A DNA stretch of 64,000 bases from Ceratothoa steindachneri. Lineage: Eukaryota > Arthropoda > Malacostraca > Isopoda > Cymothoidae. Below the pieces are notes generated by a model that ran no database searches, was not told the origin of the DNA, and saw only the letters and a list, made by a program, of their open reading frames with translations. Position 1 is the stretch's first letter. Each line of letters starts with the position of its first letter. The stretch lies in NCBI GenBank assembly GCA_963969495.1, contig OZ018327.1, forward strand, positions 176,413,522 through 176,477,521. Direction: 5' to 3'. This document shows positions 28,086-38,382 of this stretch, piece by piece. The translations under genes were made by a program, and so were the position numbers.

Positions 28086-30440
28086 ATGGATGCCTGTCCC
28101 CCCCCTGTGCTTGCGCAGGGGACCCTCCATATTTCTCTAACTGGAGAGGAGGCTTACTCCTCTCCTTCGCTTACGGGTGCTTCGGACTCCCCCTCACCCC
28201 CTTCTCTGGAGGTGCTTTCGGGCACCTCCGCTTTTCCAGCGGCAGTCCCCTCTTTTCTTTCTAAGGGGACTGCCAAGAAAGCCAGCAGGCAACCCACTGC
28301 TGATCACCCCTCGTGTAAGCGGCTCGGTAGGGCAAACCCCCTTAGGGGGGAGAGGGAAGCCAGGCCCCTTCGGTCGCTTCCCTCAAAAGACCTGCTGGCA
28401 AGAATATTGAACCTTGCCGGGGTCAAGGCCTGTGCCTTCCCATACAAGACTAGTGACAATACAGCCAACGAAACCTGCAATGTCTTGGGAGGGGATGGCC
28501 AACTGGAGGCCCCTCCTGTGACACACATGGTCCTTGAGGAACCCCAGCCTCAGACGGTAGGGCCTTCTATGGGGGAGAATCCAGGCTCAGCGCCAAGAAC
28601 TGAACCCGAATCCACCCCTATGCAAGGTCCTCCTCAAATGGCTGAGGGATCCGAGGCAGTACAAGGAGGGGAGGGATCTCCTCCCACAGGTGCCCCAAAG
28701 ACTACCGGGACCTTCTCCATTTCGGAGAGGGACCTGGCTGAGGCCGCTCCATCTGGCATGGGGGCTTCTGCCGCTGGAGGTGAGAAGCGGGTTCATTTCC
28801 TGCCCTCCTCTCCTAAAAAGAAGAATAAAAAGACAAGAAAGACCAAAAAGACTCGGGGCTCCTCTCCATCCGCGGGGGCTGCGGGGACGGATGGGTCTGC
28901 TGCCACTTTGGTAGGTGACCAAGCCAAGATCAGCACATCCGGCCCCTCTACCCCCCCGTATGCAGAGCCCCTGACTAAGACTAAGACCAAGAGTGCACAG
29001 GGCGGAGCCTCGATGACATCGGGGCCCCTCATTCAGAGGTTACCTGGCGTTTTTGAGCCCGCTGGCTTCAAACGCTTCCTCGTTATTCGCTCCACTGATG
29101 GCACCATGTTATCCAAGGGCAACATGATCCATCAGAGGAGAGGATTAGCTAGTGCAATTGGTAGAGAGCCGAAGGTGACCTGTTTCTCGGACGGGAGCCT
29201 TCTGGCGAATGCGGCGAATCCCGCTGAGGCGGCCAAGATAAGTGCTCTTCGGACACTCCATGGCACCCCGGTGAGTGTGACACTGCACTCTACCATGAAC
29301 TTTGTGAAAGGAGTAGTTTATGCGAGGGAACTCGTTGACTACTCCATTGAGGACATCACCCTAGAGCTGGCCGACCATGGGGCGGTCAAGGTCGAACGTG
29401 TGATGAGAAAACAGGGAGGGGCCTCGAGACCCACCCCTACACTCTCCATCATGTTCGACTGTGACAAGCTCCCTGAGTCGGTGCGTGCCGGTTGGTACCG
29501 CTACCGCGGGAAGGCATTCGTGCCACTGCCGCGGCGGTGCTATTACTGTCACCGCTTCGGCCATACGAAACACATATGTAGACATGCAAAGTCGGGGTCA
29601 CCCAAAGTCTGTGTAAATTGCTCCAAGGTCGCACACGATACGTCCAAATCGTGTGTGGCCAAGTGTGTCAATTGCGGAGAGCCGTGCCCTGCTTCTTCGA
29701 AGCAATGTGTTGCATATCTCCTTGAGAAAGAAATCCTGGCCGTTCAGGCCCAGGATCGACTCACATTCTGCGAGGCTAAGGACTTGGTTCTGGCACGCCT
29801 GGCTCTGCCTGGGACGTCATATGCCTCAATAGTTAGAAAGGCACCCTCTGCTCCTGGCCCATCCAGGCCAACGAGCACGGTTGTTTCCGCGCCCATTCGG
29901 AGCCCTTCTGCGGGCTCTACCCAACCCGGGCGCTCCCCTGGTAAAGCTGGCGGCAAAAAGGGTTCAGACCCAGCCCCGGCTAAAACCAGGGCTTCCCCCT
30001 CTTTCCCCAGCGTGACCGTTTCCCGTAAGGCGAAACGGCCACGCGCCTCCTCCGAGTCGTTAGACTCACAGGAGGCAACACCCCTGAAGATGGTCGCTAG
30101 GCCTTCTTCCGGGGTTCCTAAAGCTGTTCCCCGAAAGGAGGACAGCAACAAAGGAGCTTCGGCTCCTTCGCCGATGCCCCGAAGTGGAGAGAGTGGCTCG
30201 GAGACGGTGGTTCCTCGAAAAGAGGGCCCCCCGCCTCCGAAGCCGCAACGCCCACCTAAGGTTTCGAGGCGGAGGGAGGAAAAGACTCGCATGGCGAGCC
30301 TAACCTCCCCCAATAAGTCCTTGAAGGCGACAGCGCTTTGTCCGGCCAACAGCGCCCGGGGTTCTGCCCCCGGGAAGCGTACGGCCATTCCCGTGAGGGT
30401 CGTCAGTTCGAGGAGGGCCCCCGCGTCTCCTCCTAGCTAG
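28086..30440 (+). CDS. LINE I-1 ORF1: Gag-like RNA-binding protein with CCHC knuckles (784 codons)
   Basis: The protein would package the LINE RNA. Residues 1-320 are Pro/Ser/Gly-rich with a basic patch (KKKNKKTRKTKKTRG). A folded region spans about 330-480 (FKRFLVIRSTDG, SALRTLHGTPVSV, VERVMRKQGGASRPT, LPRRCYYCH), typical of I-clade ORF1. Three cysteine/histidine clusters lie at about 485-545: CYYCHRFGHTKHIC (canonical C-x2-C-x4-H-x4-C), CVNCSKVAHDTSKSC and CVNCGEPCPASSKQC (variant). A Ser/Pro/Lys-rich tail follows. The frame is fully open, so this ORF may still be translatable although ORF2 is dead. ORF2 starts around its stop codon in the -1 frame. Confidence 0.85.
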   Translation: MDACPPPVLAQGTLHISLTGEEAYSSPSLTGASDSPSPPSLEVLSGTSAFPAAVPSFLSKGTAKKASRQPTADHPSCKRLGRANPLRGEREARPLRSLPSKDLLARILNLAGVKACAFPYKTSDNTANETCNVLGGDGQLEAPPVTHMVLEEPQPQTVGPSMGENPGSAPRTEPESTPMQGPPQMAEGSEAVQGGEGSPPTGAPKTTGTFSISERDLAEAAPSGMGASAAGGEKRVHFLPSSPKKKNKKTRKTKKTRGSSPSAGAAGTDGSAATLVGDQAKISTSGPSTPPYAEPLTKTKTKSAQGGASMTSGPLIQRLPGVFEPAGFKRFLVIRSTDGTMLSKGNMIHQRRGLASAIGREPKVTCFSDGSLLANAANPAEAAKISALRTLHGTPVSVTLHSTMNFVKGVVYARELVDYSIEDITLELADHGAVKVERVMRKQGGASRPTPTLSIMFDCDKLPESVRAGWYRYRGKAFVPLPRRCYYCHRFGHTKHICRHAKSGSPKVCVNCSKVAHDTSKSCVAKCVNCGEPCPASSKQCVAYLLEKEILAVQAQDRLTFCEAKDLVLARLALPGTSYASIVRKAPSAPGPSRPTSTVVSAPIRSPSAGSTQPGRSPGKAGGKKGSDPAPAKTRASPSFPSVTVSRKAKRPRASSESLDSQEATPLKMVARPSSGVPKAVPRKEDSNKGASAPSPMPRSGESGSETVVPRKEGPPPPKPQRPPKVSRRREEKTRMASLTSPNKSLKATALCPANSARGSAPGKRTAIPVRVVSSRRAPASPPS

Positions 30441-30442
30441 GC

Positions 30443-33400
30443 CTGGAGGGCATATTCCTTCAATGGAATTGCCGTGGACTCCGGGCCAACTGGGAGGAGC
30501 TGTGGAGGCTCGTCTCGGCCCGTTCCCCGTTAGCTATCGTTTTGTAGGAGACGATGCTAGGCGCGTGCCCCCTGCCCGCCCTTACGGGGTATAAGGGTCG
30601 TGCGACCCCACCACCGCGGGATGGCCGGGCTGGGGGATGCGCGGTTTACACGCGGCAGGATGTCTCCGTTTTTTATTTCTCTTTAGATACCTCCTTTCAG
30701 GCAGTGGCTGTGCAGCTGCACCTGGATAGGAGGTATACTATCATTTCTGCGTACATTCCACCGTCAGCTGACTTCGACGCGGGGGACTTCCGCCGCGTCA
30801 TGGCACGGTTGCTGAGGCCCTATCTCTTGCTTGGAGATCTGAACGTCAGGCATCCTCTCTGGGGAGATTACTCCATAAATCCCAGGGGACAAGTCCTTTG
30901 CCGATCTGATCGAAGAGCTTGAGATGGGTGTCCTAAACGTGGATGAGTTTACGCATCACTGTCCGAGAACCGCTTCATTTTCTTGCCTTGACCTATCTTT
31001 GTGCTCTTCGGATGCACAGCCTGATTTTGATTGGGGGGTGGTCGATGACCTCCATGGTAGTGATCACTTTCCCATTCAAATATCATTTTCAGGGCAACTG
31101 CCGCCTGAGAGCCCACCTCGGTGGTGCTTGGCGCGGGTGCGGTGGCCTGCATTTCAGGAAATGACTGAATTCTCTATCTCAGTCGAGGAGTTATGTCGGT
31201 AGATGAGGCCGTTGAGTTCTTCTCCGGCAACCTCATCGCCGTGGGCCTGACTACTATTCCTAGGACGTCTGGCCGTTTTGCACGCCGACCACTCCCATGG
31301 TGGTCGGCCGAGTGTGAGACAGCCCTCACACTCGCCTACGTGCGCTATAAGCGCCGCCCGAACGATTTCACTGTCGCTGAATTTCGTCGGGCTAGGGCTA
31401 GGTTCCGGTATATTTTGAAGCACGCCCGCCGCTCTTCTTGGCGGGCATACGTGTCTTCACTTAACGGGAAGACCCCTTTAGCTGAGGTGTAGAAGCGAGT
31501 CAAAAGGATTCGGGGCAAGTTCTCGCAGGACCTCCCTCCCGTTCTCCAGGAGAATGGGACCGCAATCTCGGACCCTGCGTCCGTGGCGGAATCCTTAGCG
31601 ACCGCTTTTTCCGCATTCTCTAGCCGTGATGCTGCTCCGCCAGCATTCAATGCACGTCGTGATGTCGCGGAAGGCCGCCGGCTGGACTTTACCTCCAGAG
31701 GCGGAGAACCCTTCAACGACAAGTTTACTGTGAGTGAGTTGCGTTCCGCTCTCGCTTGGTGCGCGGACACCACCCATGGTCCGGACGATGTCCCGTACGC
31801 CATGCTTCGACACCTGGTTGAGCGAGGCATGGCCTTTCTGTTAGATTTGTTCAACAGGATCTGGGTGGAAGGTCTTCTCCTACACTCCTGCCGAATCGTT
31901 ACTGTGCTCGCCTTTCGCAAATTGGGGAGAGATCACTCTACTCCGACCGGTTTCCGCCCAATCTCTCTAACCTCTTGCGTGTGCAAGTTGATGGAGAAAT
32001 TGGTAAATGTTAGACTAGCCTTTTTCCTAGACAGTGGAGGCCATCTGTCTTCTGCACAGTGCGGCTTCCGCAAGTTCCACTCCACGTCGGATGCTCTGCT
32101 CTGACTGGAAAATGCCGTCTTCGATCTGGAGAAGGCCTATGATACTGCATGGCGATACGGTATCATGGAGATTCTCCACACGATGGGGGCGAGGGGACGC
32201 CTCCCAGTCTTTATATCTGAATTTTTGAGAGATCGTCGATTCCGCGTATGCGTGGGGGGAGCCCTCTCCGGCCCAAAGGAGCAGGAAGAGGGTGTCCTGC
32301 AGGGAAGTGTACTCAGTGTCACACTCTTTGCCCTGAGCATCAACGGCATCACCTCGGTGCTGCCGGAAGATGTTCTCGCTACGCTCTACGTGGACGACCT
32401 TTCGATCTCTTTTGCCGCGGCCCAGATGCCAACTCTGGAGCGTCGACTCCAACAGGCATTGAACCGCGTCTCTCGCTATGCCGAAGCGCACAAGTTTCGG
32501 TTTTCTTTGGCCAAGACTAAGGTGGTGCACTTCTGCCGCCATCCACGGCTTCACCCCGACCCAGATTTGTTTCTTAATGGGGTGCGCCTGGATGTGGTTG
32601 AGTCGCACTGTTTCCTTGGTCTTGTATTCGACCGACGCCTCACCTGGGAGGCTCATATTCGCAGCCTTAGGGTCTCTTGTACCCGCGCCATGGACATTCT
32701 CCGTTCCGTGACGTTCAGCGCTTGGGGCGCTGATAGGGCTACTGCCTTACTTTTTTATCGATCCTTTGTTCGCTCGAAGCTCGACTACGGATGCGAGTTT
32801 TATGCATCCGCAGCCGAGCGTTTATTGCGGAAGGTGGATTCGCTCCACCACACCGGCCTTCGCCTTGCGACCGGTGCCTTCCGCACTTCCCCCATTAAGA
32901 GCCTGTTGGTCGATGCTGGGGAGATGCTACTCGCTCTGCGCCGCGTGCAGTGCATTACTCGCCTGTACGCGTGAGCCCGGCGCCTCCCTCAGTCGCCACT
33001 GCTCTCACTGCATCCGCAGCTGATCTCGATGGTGCCTATGCCGCCGAGAGACGCCAGTCATACCCTAAACGCAAAGGGTTTAGGGCCAGGAAACTCCTGG
33101 CGCCACTGGTTTTGCCCAGGATGCCACCCTGGAGGGTACCACATTTGGCTATTTGTCGCCATGCCTCTGCTCCCAAAGCTTATACTGCGCCGGGAGTATT
33201 GCGTTCGACCTTTTTGGAGCACACATCGTGTCACGCTGGAACCGTGCCAGTGTATACGGTTGGCTCCAAGTCCCAAGAGGGGGTCGGCTTCCACGCCGTA
33301 TCCCCTCTGTTTGAAGTCAGCGGGGCTCTACCAGGCGCTGCGTCTGTCTTCACGGCCGAGCTGGTGGCAATACACCACTCGGTGCGGGAGATTACGCGAC

Positions 33401-33939
33401 GTGCCCGGTTCGGAGACCGGATTGTGATCTATAGCGACTCACAAAGCGCCCTGAGTGCTCTTGGGGCATTGGAATCTCTGCATCCCCTGGTTTGCGATAT
33501 CCGTGACGCCACGGTTTTGGCGAGCCGGGCAGATGTCGAGATTATCTTCTGCTGGGTTCCTGGACATGTAGGAATTGCGGGGAATGAGCGCGCCGATGAG
33601 GGCGCCAAAGAGTCCGCGAGGACTCTGCGACCGGACCAGCGTTTTGCTCTTCCTCACACCGACTACATGGCAGAAATCGGGCACACTCGTGTGACGCATC
33701 GCTATTTGATGGAGCGCTCGCCTGCGCCCTATTGCAACGACTGCGTCGTCCCCCAGACTGTTTGGCACATTCTTGTCGAATGTCCCAGTCTGGCTGATCT
33801 TCGCGCACGATACTTGTCCCGGTACCGGGATGGGCGGGGTCGCTACCGCCTGTCCCTTGTGCTCGGGACGAGTTCGTGCACATTGACTTGTGGACTTGTT
33901 GACTTTTTGGTGGAGGCCGGGCTTCTTCTCTTTATTTAA
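30443..33939 (+). pseudogene. LINE I-1 ORF2: endonuclease, RT, RNase H, zinc motif (broken)
   Basis: Endonuclease: LEGIFLQWNCRGLRAN, a stop replacing Gln in LQETML (about 30547), LLGDLNVRHPLWGDY and GSDHFPIQI. RT: TGFRPISLTSCVCKLMEKL, SAQCGFRKFHST, a TGA at about 32102, FDLEKAYDTAW (A), GVLQGSVLSVTLF (B) and LYVDDLSIS (C). RNase H: VYTVGSKS (first Asp lost to Val), FTAELVAI (Glu), YSDSQSAL (Asp) and WVPGHVGIAGNERADEGAK. Zinc motif: CNDCVVPQTVWHILVEC. Compared with I-2 it lacks about 136 bases after DYMA (33670), so GHTRVTHRYL follows directly. Frameshifts at about 30893 and 31200 and a TAG at 31489 also occur. Confidence 0.88.
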
Positions 33940-34183
33940 GGTTCTTTTTGTTTTTCATTTGATATTGTTGTTTTTTAGGTTGCACTCTCCTGCACCGGGG
34001 TGAGGGGGACCTCCCCCCGCTGCCGGAGATTGCTTCCTGATTGTTAAGTTTTCCAATTTATATCGTTATGTTTTCATATATTTTTTTAAAATTAGCCTAG
34101 TTCTAGGCTGTCGTGTTTTTCGGCGACTTATGCCCAAGTGGGTAGTTGCCAGATGGGCTCTATAAAATAATAAAAAAAAAAAA
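33940..34183 (+). other. 3' UTR of LINE I-1 with two hairpins and poly(A)
   Basis: Contains the palindrome AGCCTAGTTCTAGGCT (34094-34109) and a second stem GGCGACT (34122-34128) with AGTTGCC (34144-34150), then GCTCTATAAAATAAT and poly(A). Both hairpins recur in I-2 and in the 146-bp fragment at 11542-11687, so they are probably the RT recognition structure. Confidence 0.75.
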
Positions 34184-35081
34184 TGTTGGGCCATTCTCCC
34201 ACCCCCCTTTACATATATCTTTCCCTACCCCTGTGTGAGTGTGTGGGTATAGTTTGCCTTCCGATTTTTTTATATTATGAATACGAATAATAACCGATTG
34301 TATTCTCTTTTCAGGGATATATTTTGTTTAAACAGTTTGTAAATATTTAGAAAGTTGTAAATTGTAATTGGTTGTCCAGCGCATTGGGATATTACACTTA
34401 GGTAAGATTGGATCTTTGCTAAAATTATTTTAACAAACAGGCCAAAGAATCTGGTAATGCTAATAGGCTCAATATTAATTTTAACAACGAGGGATAGCAA
34501 AGTTCATCACCAGATTTTTCTTTGGAAACGCTATACCACTATTTCTCTGGCTCTTTTTAGTATTGCATCCTGTGTCTTTTAAGAGTGAAGCTTTTGCAGA
34601 CTGCGAGAGAATTCTCGAGGTGAGTGCTCCGCCCAGCCCAGCCCTGAAACGGAGGGCGTTACCTGCCTCGCTTGCTACCTGCACTGCGCACCTGCATTGG
34701 CTGACGAGCCTGTCCCCCTTTGTATTGGTATTGGCCTACTTCTACTACCCCACCTCCCCAGTGCACAAGTGATAGTCCCGTGCCCCTTTTCGTTTTGTTT
34801 TCTGGACCTTGTTTGGATTGTGTAAATTTGCTCTCTGCACCTGTCATATTTTATTTTTGTTTTCAGTTGGGAGAATTGCAATTTGTATAGATTATTCATT
34901 TTGAATGCGCACCAGTGTTTATTTTTTTTGTAAATATAAACTATAATTATCACTGTATTTTTTTTATAAAGTAAAGGACTGTATATCAAATCGTATCAAT
35001 TCTTCCTCGGGGGTTCTCAAGGTCCCTAAATTCTAGGATAAGGTTGGAATGTGAGGTTAGTGTTGCTTTCGGCCCGCTACA
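34184..35081 (+). other. 5' LTR of gypsy copy A (left end missing)
   Basis: Starts within the LTR at GGGCCATTCTCCCACCCC (about 30 bases in) directly after the LINE I-1 poly(A), and ends TTTCGGCCCGCTACA at 35081. It is more divergent from B and C LTRs than they are from each other, in agreement with greater age. The block CCAGCCCTGAAACGGAGGGC is shared with the solo LTR. Confidence 0.8.
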
Positions 35082-35083
35082 TT

Positions 35084-35101
35084 TGGCGCCTGAATAGGGA
35101 C
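35084..35101 (+). promoter_or_regulatory. Primer binding site of gypsy copy A (tRNA-Lys-like)
   Basis: TGGCGCCTGAATAGGGAC, two bases after the LTR end. It is complementary to the 3' end of a lysine tRNA with two mismatches (TGGCGCCCGAACAGGGAC would be the perfect site). Confidence 0.75.
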
Positions 35102-35214
35102 CTTGAGATCTCAAAACCGGAGGAATTTGATTTGATTGCAGTTCTTCTGTATATTGGTAAAGTAGTTTGATTGATTTTTCCCTCCTCCTATTCTCTGTTA
35201 CTAACTCGGGAACA

Positions 35215-36828
35215 ATGGCTTCGGCAGAAACATTGAATGAAGAAGTAGTGCGATTGAGACTCGAGTTGAGGAAGAAAGAAGAGGAGTGCGAAATGTTGCG
35301 TGGAATCAGGGATGAATGAAAAGACTGATAGGATGAAGAAGGAAATGGGAGAACGACGGATGCAGGACTTATATAATATGATGACAGGGGCTGGGCCAGC
35401 CCCAGGACCTATGACCCTGACCCCTGCTCCAACTGAAGGGACTCAGCTGAATGGAATGGATGGCAGTGTGATTGAGTCTAAAGAAGATACTGTGAGTGGT
35501 AGGAAAGAGGGTGAATGGAAGAGAGAGGAAGGAAGCATGGTTCTAAGGTTAAGGATAGGAAGGCAAGAGGGAAGAGTGTAGATTCGCTATACTCAGATGA
35601 GGGAGAGAGTGATGATATGATTGGAATGAGTGAGACCGAGAGTAGCTCTTCGGAGAGTGAAGTGAATGTGGGGAAAGGAATTTTGATTAGGGAAGTGCCT
35701 AGGATTGATAAGTTTAGATTGCATGGGGAAAAGAGTATGGATGAGTTCTTCAGGGATTTTGAGCGATACTGCAAGCTCAAGTACCCGCAGAACAAGGGTC
35801 ACTGGATGAGTGTTCTGGGAGATTGTTTGGATGGGAAAGTGTTGGAGTTCTTTTGAGTGATAATGAGTGTGGGAGAGCCAAAGTATGATGTAATGAAGTG
35901 GATGATTGGACAGTTGAAATGAATGAAAGAGAGTGTGAAATATAAGAGAGTGAATGAATTTGAGAAGGCGCATATGGGTAAGAACGAAGGGGTTGAATAT
36001 GTATGCACATAGGCTTGAGAGTATGGCAAGAACTAGGTATGGTGATGATGGAGTGAATGAGTGTAAACCACTGATGAGGAAGTTTCTGGACACGATCCCG
36101 CGAAAGGTGAGTGGAAAGAGAAAGGAGAGAATTAGACTGACAGGTGAATGGTTGATGTGGGAGGATGTGTTGGAAGATGGACGATTTGATGATGAAAGTG
36201 ATCTAGAAGAGGATGGATGGTACAGTGTGAATATTGGGGGTAAGAAGCCCAGGAGCTTTCCTCCACCCCAGCAGCTTGCCAGCTACAGGGATGCCCTGAG
36301 GGCTGCACCAGCTGGAGTGATGTCAAGCTTCCTGGGCCGGCAAAATGGATGGGTAAATGGAGGGTGGTCGAATGGAAGGGGGCAGATAAAGGTCAAGCAG
36401 GGGAACGGGTATATGAGGGAGAAGCCGAGGTATGTCCCAGCAAACGAGAGACCGAATGGTGGGAGAAAGATTGTGGAAGGAAAGGTCATATGTTGGCAGA
36501 ATTTAGGTGGATGTCTGGTGCATGTTTTGGGTGTGGTAAGAAGGGCCATATGATAAAGGATTGCCAGGAAAGTGTGAAAGAGTGCTTTGAGTGTAAAGAA
36601 ATAGACCATTTGAAGAAAGATTGTCCAAGGTTGAATAGTGGAGCAACTGGTGGGGAAAGTATGAAGTATGCTTGTGGTAATTGTGGAAAGGCAGGTCATT
36701 ATGCGAGGATGTGTCATGACCAGAGGAATGTATTTAGCTATTGTGCCGTGGAAGGACATTTGAGTGAAAAGTGTTGGATTAGACTGAGAGTGCAAGGTGT
36801 GAATGGAAAGTCTGAAGCGGGAAACTGA
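35215..36828 (+). pseudogene. Gypsy gag, copy A (degenerate)
   Basis: Starts MASAETLNEEVVRLRLELRKK. A deletion at about 35305 removes part of the coiled coil. Internal stops occur near 35853, 35920 and 36470. Capsid-like sequence (IDKFRLHGEKSMDEFFRDFERYCK) and knuckles (CFGCGKKGHMIKDC, CFECKEIDHLKKDC, CGNCGKAGHYARMC) are preserved; the last is FSYCAVEGHLSEKC with its first Cys lost. It ends GCG GGA AAC TGA with the frameshift heptamer at 36819-36825 and the stem-loop at 36835-36860 still intact. Confidence 0.85.
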
Positions 36829-37563
36829 ATTGTAAGAGGGTACCTGGTGAAGTATCCTCTGGGTGCATGAGTGTGAGTAATGTGTTAGTAAGTCTGTCTA
36901 CTGTGAAAGTACTGTCAGGTAGGAAGTATGAGTGTCTGAGTGTGAAGGTGGAATTAAATGGAATTGAATGGAATTGAGTGTTTGGATTTAATAGATTCTG
37001 GATGCAAGACAAGCTTGGTGTATAAAGATGTATATGACAATGTGAGCGAGAAAGCCCTCCTGTCTGAGTGCAAGGGTAGTTTGGTAGGTATTGGTAGTAG
37101 GAGAGTGGCTGTGATTGGAATGATAAGGTCAGCTGTTCGAATGCATGGTATGTTGATGAATGAATGTGAATTCTCTGTGATTGATAAGGTGAGTAGTGAG
37201 TATGGTGTGATTTTGGGGTATGATTTTATGAAAATGAATCGTATGGTTATGCATCCTGCAAGTGATCAGATTGAGAGAAAGATTGGTAAAAATGGGGTGT
37301 ATAAGTTGTATGTAGGGAAAGATGGTAGTATTTTGAGGAGTGTGTTTACTGGTATTGAGGTGACTGCTATGGAGAGTGTAAGGCTTGTGAAGGGTGTTTG
37401 TTAGAGTGAGTTGGAGTAAGGATACGAGTTTGAATGTGGGTGAGAATACTGTGATATTGGATGGAAAGGATGCGTGTTATAAGGTAAGGCGTGTTTCTTG
37501 TGTGTTTGATGGCTTGATGAGAATGAATGATCCGTTTGTATGTGTGCAGGTGGACCCCAGGGT
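36829..37563 (+). pseudogene. Gypsy pol, copy A, part 1: first retropepsin-like domain
   Basis: MSVSNVLVSLSTVKVLSGRK starts at about 36868. A small duplication (GGAATTGAATGGAATTGA, near 36960) shifts the frame. LIDSGCKTSLVYKDVY carries the DSG active site and VILGYDFMKMNRM the second conserved block. A frameshift follows near 37402. The frame ends at DPR/GGGT, where copy B is inserted; the codons resume at 46384. Confidence 0.85.
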
Positions 37564-38333
37564 TGTAGCGGGCCGAAAATAGATCTCTAATCCCAATCGA
37601 TAATCGATCCAACCCGCTTCCTACACTGTCCGGACGTGAGAAATAGAGGGAGAATAAAACGGATTGTATATACAGTCCCTTTACTTACAAAAAAAATACA
37701 ATGATAGTTACAGTTTATATTTACAACAATTTTATATTTACTAGGGAAGTGTGCACACTTCAAAATGAGGCTAAATTCCCCAATCAAAATATGATACCAA
37801 ACGAGAATCTTATAACCGGCGGATACAACAATTTACTTATATTCTACACAAAACAAAAAAAACACAACCACAACTGAACGAAAAGGGGGCACGCGCTATC
37901 ACTTGCTGGAGGTGGGTGGTAGTTGGCTAACTTAGAAGGAGGCAGGATTGTCAACGAAGGCAGGTATGGCGGTTCAGGTGGTTAGAGACACGAAAGCCCT
38001 CCTCTCAGGGCTGGGTGGAGCACTCGTCTATAGAACCCCTCTTGCTACCAGTCCACACTTGCACTCTCTCTTTCCAGAATATGACGCTTTGATAAAAGTT
38101 AATTTAAACAAAGAACTATCTTATTATAGTGATATCTCAAAATTAGCTACTATCTTTCCAGAATAACGCCTGGAAAGAAAGAAAAACATGGTAATCATTT
38201 TATACATGAAATAAACAAAAATAAAACAAACCCATTCCCATTCACACACATTCTTACAGAGGAAGGGAGAGGGTACTGAGAAAAGGGGTGGGAGAATGGC
38301 CCTTTTACACACACTCACATTCGCCCCACCACA
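37564..38333 (-). other. 3' LTR of gypsy copy B (770 bp)
   Basis: Plus-strand ends TGTAGCGGGC and CCCCACCACA. In the sense direction a TATATA motif lies about 110 bases before the 3' end. It is 48 bases shorter than the 5' LTR because one copy of a tandem unit (CAGAATAACGC... type) is missing near 38160. Confidence 0.92.
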
Positions 38334-38346
38334 CCCCTCCTTCCTT
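38334..38346 (-). promoter_or_regulatory. Polypurine tract of gypsy copy B
   Basis: Minus-strand AAGGAAGGAGGGG directly before the 3' LTR. It is the expected primer for plus-strand DNA synthesis and is identical in copies C (56781-56793) and D (19306-19318). Confidence 0.85.
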
Positions 38347-38382
38347 AAGCCATTCGACCAGCCACTCACTAAACCCTTTCAA

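Larger units (their letters stand above)
27557..34183 (+). mobile_element. I-type LINE with RNase H, copy I-1 (5' truncated by ~80 bases)
   Basis: 5' UTR, ORF1 (open, 784 codons), degenerate ORF2 (endonuclease, RT, RNase H, zinc motif), 3' UTR with hairpins, and poly(A) ending at 34183. GC content is clearly higher than in the surrounding CR1 and gypsy DNA. The 5' end starts at a point corresponding to about 80 bases inside full-length I-2. The 3' flank is the gypsy A LTR and the 5' flank the TE-like gene. No target duplication links the two flanks, so the left junction is rearranged. Confidence 0.88.

Noticed and set aside
29744..30388. Minus-strand 214-codon ORF in LINE I-1 ORF1
   Set aside because: Antisense shadow of a GC-rich ORF1; no recognisable domain.
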